DNA of 64,000 nt. Source: Bacteroidota bacterium. Lineage in GTDB: Bacteria; Bacteroidota; Bacteroidia; Bacteroidales; VadinHA17. The notes beneath the pieces are model-generated. The model had not been told where the DNA came from, searched no databases, and worked only from the letters and a program-made list of their open reading frames with translations. Location: assembly GCA_018262715.1 (NCBI GenBank), contig JADFDS010000011.1, positions 307,347 to 371,346 on the forward strand. The letters run 5' to 3'. Positions 60,398-64,000 of the stretch are shown here, piece after piece. Numbering within the stretch: the stretch's first letter is position 1; every line of letters starts with the position of its first letter. Both the position numbers and the translations under genes were made by a program.

Positions 60398-63300
60398 ATG
60401 AAAAAACTGTTATTCATTCTGATGATATCCGCACTTACCGGCAGTGTCAGCGGCCAGGGCCAGTCTGCCTTTCTGTCTGATCCGGCAATAGCACCTGACG
60501 GATCAAAAATTGTATTCGTGTATGAGAGCGACCTCTGGATGGCTGACCGCAGCGGTGGTACTGCACACCGGATCACAGCAATGACAGGAGAGGAATCAGT
60601 TCCCCGCTTTTCACCTGACGGGAAATGGCTTGCTTTTGCATCAACACAGAACGGTAACGCCGATGTATACATCATGCCGGTGGATGGTGGCGCTCTGCAG
60701 CAGCTGACATGGCATGACGGCAATGACTATCCTGACAGCTGGTCATGGGATTCGAAGACAGTCTATTTTACCTCCGACAGGTTCAATACATTTGGCGCCT
60801 ACACCGTTCCCGCAACGGGAGGCACACCTGCGCGCCTCTTCTCGGATAACTACTTTGATCAGGCTCATCATGTGGTTGAAATCCCGGGAGGCAACGGACA
60901 GGAGTGGTATTTTACATCTTCGTGGGAAAGTTACATGTTTGCCCACAGGAAAAGATACAGGGGAGAGAATGACCCTGACATCGAGTACTACAACAAGGGT
61001 ACAGGTGACTATAAACGGCTGACCGAGTGGGAAGGCAAGGACCTGTGGCCTTCCGTTGACCGCTACGGGAAACTCTGGTTCGCCTCCGACGAGGGCAATG
61101 CCGAATACAACCTTTACACTTTTGACAATGGCACAAAGCGACAAATGACAACCTTCCCGACCTCCATCCGTCGTCCGCAGGTGAGCGCAGACGGCAGGTA
61201 CGTGGTTTTTGCGCGTGACTACAGGATATGGACCTTCGATGTCGCCACCGGCCAGAGTTCGCCCTGCGAGATCAGCGTCTGGTCAAATGAGAACCTGGCT
61301 ACGGAGATAGGATACAACAGCGCCGGAAAGATCACCGACTTTGATGTGTCAGTTGACGGCAAAAAGATTGCCTTCGTCTCACGCGGGAGGCTCTTTGTCT
61401 CGGATATTACCGGGAAATTTATTAAGGAGATGCCCACCGACAGGGGCGAGAGGGTACAGGAGGTCAGATGGATGAAGGATAATGAGTCGCTCATCTATAC
61501 CCGCACAGTGAAAGGATGGGCTAACCTGTTCACAATCTCCGCATCGGCGCCTGAGGCTGAGAAGCAGGTCACACGATATGAGCGCACCCTGCAGAACCTG
61601 CTTGTCAGCCCTGACGGTGAGAAAGCCCTGGTCAACAGCGGCGACAGCTACATCGATCTGATTGACCTTAAGAGCTTTGCAGTGAAAAGCATAATCAAAG
61701 ACGAGTTCTGGTTCAGCCCAACCCAGCCCCGCTTCTCACCTGACAGCCGGTACATTCTTTATGCCGCAGTCCGGAACTTCGAGCAGGATGTTCTTGTCTA
61801 CGACACCAGGGAGGAGAAAACGTATACTTTAACCAATAACGGTGTTGATGAGACGGATCCTTACTGGTCACCTGACGGCAGGTACATCTACCTGAGCGCT
61901 GACCGTTACAATGCAGGCTTCCCGCGAGGGGCAGGCGTCAGCAAACTCTATCGCATCCCGCTTTACAGATTCAGCGAGTCGCTGCGCACGGAGGAGTATG
62001 GAAAGCTCTTCGCGAAGAAAGCTTCAAAGGACAGTCTGAAGGTTGAAATTAAAATTGAGACTGAGGATATTTCTGACCGCTGGGAACAGATCGATGTAAA
62101 GGGCAATGACCAGTCATCGCCTCATGTATTCACGGTCCGGGGTAAGACGATGGTGCTCTTCAACAACTCTCCCAATCCGCGCGACAGGGTGATGACGAAG
62201 GTGGAGCTCTCTCCGTTTGATCCGCCGAAGAGCGCAGCCATTGGCGAGAGGAGTTTCAGCAGGCTGATAATGGCCGGTGACAAGTTTTACGCACTTATCT
62301 CCGGTGATGTCCATGAGGTTAAACCGGCCGAAGGTAAGGCTGACAAGATAGCTCTGTCTGCCACCTTCAGCAAGAACCTGCACGATGAGTTCGTTCAGAT
62401 GTTTTACGAGAACTGGGCTACCCTGGCGGAACACTTCTATGACCTGAATTATCACGGCGCAGACTGGAAGGCGATGCTCTCGAGGTACGAGCAGTACCTG
62501 CCGCTGGTACGTAACCGGGACAACCTGAGGACCATTCAGAATGACATGCTCGGCGAGCTTAACTCATCGCATCTCGGATTCAGCAGCTACGGCGAGGAGG
62601 CGAGACCCTTCTACAGACTTCAGACCAACGCTACGGGGATTATCTTCAATAATGATGATCCGTATGTTGTGGATGGATGGGTGAAGCGCTCACCGACTGA
62701 CCTGACCGACACGCCGCTCCGGCCCGGCGACAGGTTGGTGGCAGTTGACGGAACACCGGTGGTTGTGTCTGCAGATCGTGACAGGTTTTTCACTTTCCCG
62801 CGGCTTGAGAAGGAGCTGACACTCCGCTTTGAGCGGAAGGGGAAGGAGTTTGACATGACGGTGGCGCCTGTCAGTTCAGATGCGATGAAGACGCTGCTTT
62901 ATGACAGCTGGGTGGATGAGAACCGAAGGATTGTCGACAGTTTGTCTGGTGGCAGGGTGGCTTATGTCTATATGAAAGACATGGGGACGCAGAGCCTCGA
63001 GAAGTTCCTGATTGACATGACGGGGATAGCCCTCGGCAAGGAGGCGTTGATCCTCGACATCCGCAACAACAGGGGAGGCAACGTCCATGATGATGTAATC
63101 AGGTTCCTCTCGCAGAAGCCCTACCTAGAGTGGCAGGCGCGCAACGGGAAGCGGTCGCCGCAGCCCAACTTCGCACCGTCAGGCGGACCAATCATTCTTT
63201 TGGTTAATGAGCAGTCGCTGAGCGATGCCGAGATGACCGCTGCTGCTTTCCGGCAGCTTAAGATGGGGACGATAGTGGGTACCGAGACATACAGGTGGAT

Positions 63301-63505
63301 AATATTCACCTCGGGGCGGACACTGGTTGACGGATCCTCAACACGCCTGCCGGCGTGGGGTTGTTATGACCTGGATGGGAATGACCTGGAGAAGACCGGG
63401 GTCAAGCCTGATGTTTATGTACGCACCACATTCGGTGACATGCAGAAAGGGGCTGATCCGCAGCTGGTTGCCGCTGTAGAGGAAGCATTGGGAGCACTGC
63501 ATTAA
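60398..63505 (+). CDS. Tricorn-like S41 protease with beta-propeller domains
   Basis: A 1035-aa exported protease (signal 1-21, ending S-G-Q). A long N-terminal region of WD40-like/TolB-type propeller repeats (D-P-A-I-A-P-D-G, S-P-D-G-K-W and S-P-D-S-R-Y motifs) runs to about residue 660. A tricorn-type PDZ domain (P-L-R-P-G-D-R-L-V-A-V-D-G, about 785) and the S41 core follow, with the Ser nucleophile in N-E-Q-S-L-S-D-A-E-M (about 930). It degrades peptides, probably as a large oligomer. ATG 60398 begins the signal; the frame extends 72 bp upstream without one. Confidence 0.94.
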   Translation: MKKLLFILMISALTGSVSGQGQSAFLSDPAIAPDGSKIVFVYESDLWMADRSGGTAHRITAMTGEESVPRFSPDGKWLAFASTQNGNADVYIMPVDGGALQQLTWHDGNDYPDSWSWDSKTVYFTSDRFNTFGAYTVPATGGTPARLFSDNYFDQAHHVVEIPGGNGQEWYFTSSWESYMFAHRKRYRGENDPDIEYYNKGTGDYKRLTEWEGKDLWPSVDRYGKLWFASDEGNAEYNLYTFDNGTKRQMTTFPTSIRRPQVSADGRYVVFARDYRIWTFDVATGQSSPCEISVWSNENLATEIGYNSAGKITDFDVSVDGKKIAFVSRGRLFVSDITGKFIKEMPTDRGERVQEVRWMKDNESLIYTRTVKGWANLFTISASAPEAEKQVTRYERTLQNLLVSPDGEKALVNSGDSYIDLIDLKSFAVKSIIKDEFWFSPTQPRFSPDSRYILYAAVRNFEQDVLVYDTREEKTYTLTNNGVDETDPYWSPDGRYIYLSADRYNAGFPRGAGVSKLYRIPLYRFSESLRTEEYGKLFAKKASKDSLKVEIKIETEDISDRWEQIDVKGNDQSSPHVFTVRGKTMVLFNNSPNPRDRVMTKVELSPFDPPKSAAIGERSFSRLIMAGDKFYALISGDVHEVKPAEGKADKIALSATFSKNLHDEFVQMFYENWATLAEHFYDLNYHGADWKAMLSRYEQYLPLVRNRDNLRTIQNDMLGELNSSHLGFSSYGEEARPFYRLQTNATGIIFNNDDPYVVDGWVKRSPTDLTDTPLRPGDRLVAVDGTPVVVSADRDRFFTFPRLEKELTLRFERKGKEFDMTVAPVSSDAMKTLLYDSWVDENRRIVDSLSGGRVAYVYMKDMGTQSLEKFLIDMTGIALGKEALILDIRNNRGGNVHDDVIRFLSQKPYLEWQARNGKRSPQPNFAPSGGPIILLVNEQSLSDAEMTAAAFRQLKMGTIVGTETYRWIIFTSGRTLVDGSSTRLPAWGCYDLDGNDLEKTGVKPDVYVRTTFGDMQKGADPQLVAAVEEALGALH

Positions 63506-63516
63506 GATGTTGGCGG

Positions 63517-63558
63517 AATTCGCAACTCACAAATCGCAACTCCCAAATCGCAAATCCT
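63517..63558 (-). repeat. Heptanucleotide repeat, copy 5 (six units)
   Basis: Plus-strand units aattcgc, aactcac, aaatcgc, aactccc, aaatcgc, aaatcct, at the end of the S41 gene and beside the convergent PH-domain gene. It is followed by caggtccttcag, similar to the array after copy 3. Confidence 0.8.
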
Positions 63559-63566
63559 CAGGTCCT

Positions 63567-63935
63567 TCAGCACAGTTCCTGGAACTTCTGCCTGAATGTC
63601 ATCGGGCGGGCTATGTTGTGGAACGTTTCCGTGGTGCCGCCGGTACCGATGATGGTTATGGAGCCGTAGTTGAGAATGCGTCCCATGACCGTCTGGTCCA
63701 CGTTGACCGTCTCTATCTTCGAGAGATTCATCTCGAAGGTACGCCGTGCAATAAAACCCTCCTTGATGACAATCCGGCGGTTTGTGATGACAAACTCAGA
63801 TAGCCATCTCTTGAACCAGGCATAGAGAGTTAGCGTGAATATCGATTTCAGTGAAAAGAAAATTACCCAGTGATATTTGGTTTCATAGGCTACTGACTCA
63901 TCCTTGATGAGGTGCCCGTTGACGTAGCTTCCCAT
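63567..63935 (-). CDS. PH-domain (bPH_2/DUF304) membrane protein
   Basis: A 122-aa protein. A hydrophobic segment near residues 24-42 is followed by a bacterial PH-like domain with W-L-S-E-F-V-I-T-N-R-R-I-V (about 44-56), then F-E-M-N-L-S-K-I-E-T-V and I-L-N-Y-G-S-I-T-I-I-G-T-G-G, the usual DUF304 motifs. Function of the family is unknown; it is often membrane-linked. It is convergent with the S41 gene. Confidence 0.88.
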   Translation of the reverse strand: MGSYVNGHLIKDESVAYETKYHWVIFFSLKSIFTLTLYAWFKRWLSEFVITNRRIVIKEGFIARRTFEMNLSKIETVNVDQTVMGRILNYGSITIIGTGGTTETFHNIARPMTFRQKFQELC

Positions 63936-63965
63936 TATTCGGTTTGATTATTTGTCGTAAAATTA

Positions 63966-64000
63966 TCAGTCGGTTACCTTGACAGCCTTGTCTTCGCTCT
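63966..64000 (-). CDS. 3' tip of a further gene (partial)
   Basis: The minus strand reads S-E-D-K-A-V-K-V-T-D followed by stop TGA then TAA, running off the window edge. The double stop and placement 30 bp before the PH gene suggest the end of a real upstream gene, but ten codons are too few to name it. Confidence 0.35.
   Translation of the reverse strand, partial: SEDKAVKVTD

Noticed and set aside
1..64000. tRNA, rRNA or riboswitch genes
   Set aside because: No cloverleaf, rRNA core sequence or known riboswitch core was recognised on either strand.

Overview
The window reads as the chromosome of a Bacteroidota bacterium, most likely a Bacteroidales/Marinilabiliales-type lineage. The evidence is a C-terminal type IX secretion tail on an ELWxxDGT-repeat protein, many signal-peptide lipoproteins, TAnnTTTG promoter boxes in front of several genes, a LytS/LytTR two-component pair with a TPR sensor, a DUF5687-type ABC permease, Tat-exported Gfo/Idh and hydroxypyruvate-isomerase-like proteins, and a stand-alone SUF operon. 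No rRNA, tRNA or CRISPR array was seen.

Layout. 0-4.4 kb: a FAS1 lipoprotein with a clear terminator, a DUF3137/LemA pair, an exported protein-isoaspartate methyltransferase and a sirtuin deacylase. 4.4-9.1 kb: two secreted peptidases (M28, M6-like) and an NAD-dependent epimerase. 9.1-16.4 kb: five secreted or surface proteins on the minus strand (ELWxxDGT/T9SS, two unknowns, an EF-hand/TPR protein, an OmpA-LamG-like protein). 16.6-21 kb: LytTR regulator and histidine kinase, a ThiF/MoeB-like E1 enzyme and a Nudix hydrolase. 21-26 kb: a 38-aa lipoprotein, a serpin, a two-gene ABC system and a BASS-type transporter. 26-36.4 kb: GH20 hexosaminidase and a nucleoside-hydrolase-like protein on one strand; facing them, a tetraheme cytochrome fused to an FGE-like domain, a Tat oxidoreductase, a Tat TIM-barrel isomerase, a large membrane/P-loop fusion protein and an AlkD-like glycosylase. 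36.5-40.4 kb: an AT-rich island with an MG2/Plug protein whose 5' end has been cut off by an IS630-family element. 40.4-50.4 kb: isochorismatase-like hydrolase, DAACS symporter, NPP-type phosphodiesterase, orphan MazF-like toxin and a TetR-TolC-HlyD-RND efflux operon. 50.5-57.3 kb: queG and the sufBCDSE-DUF59 operon. 57.4-64 kb: a Pmp3-like peptide, M1 aminopeptidase, tricorn-like S41 protease, a PH-domain protein and the 3' tip of one more gene.

Themes. Much of the window encodes envelope protein and peptide turnover (M28, M6, M1, S41, with a serpin as a possible guard) and sugar or glycan handling (GH20, Gfo/Idh, Hyi-like). The most unusual items are a single polypeptide that looks like an ECF S-like part plus a T-like part plus a THEP1-like NTPase, the NrfH-like/FGE-like fusion beside Tat-exported sugar enzymes, a heptanucleotide repeat family present at five gene 3' ends, and an IS630 insertion whose target site, promoter and separated gene halves can all be read. 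All function calls come from reading motifs; no database search was run.
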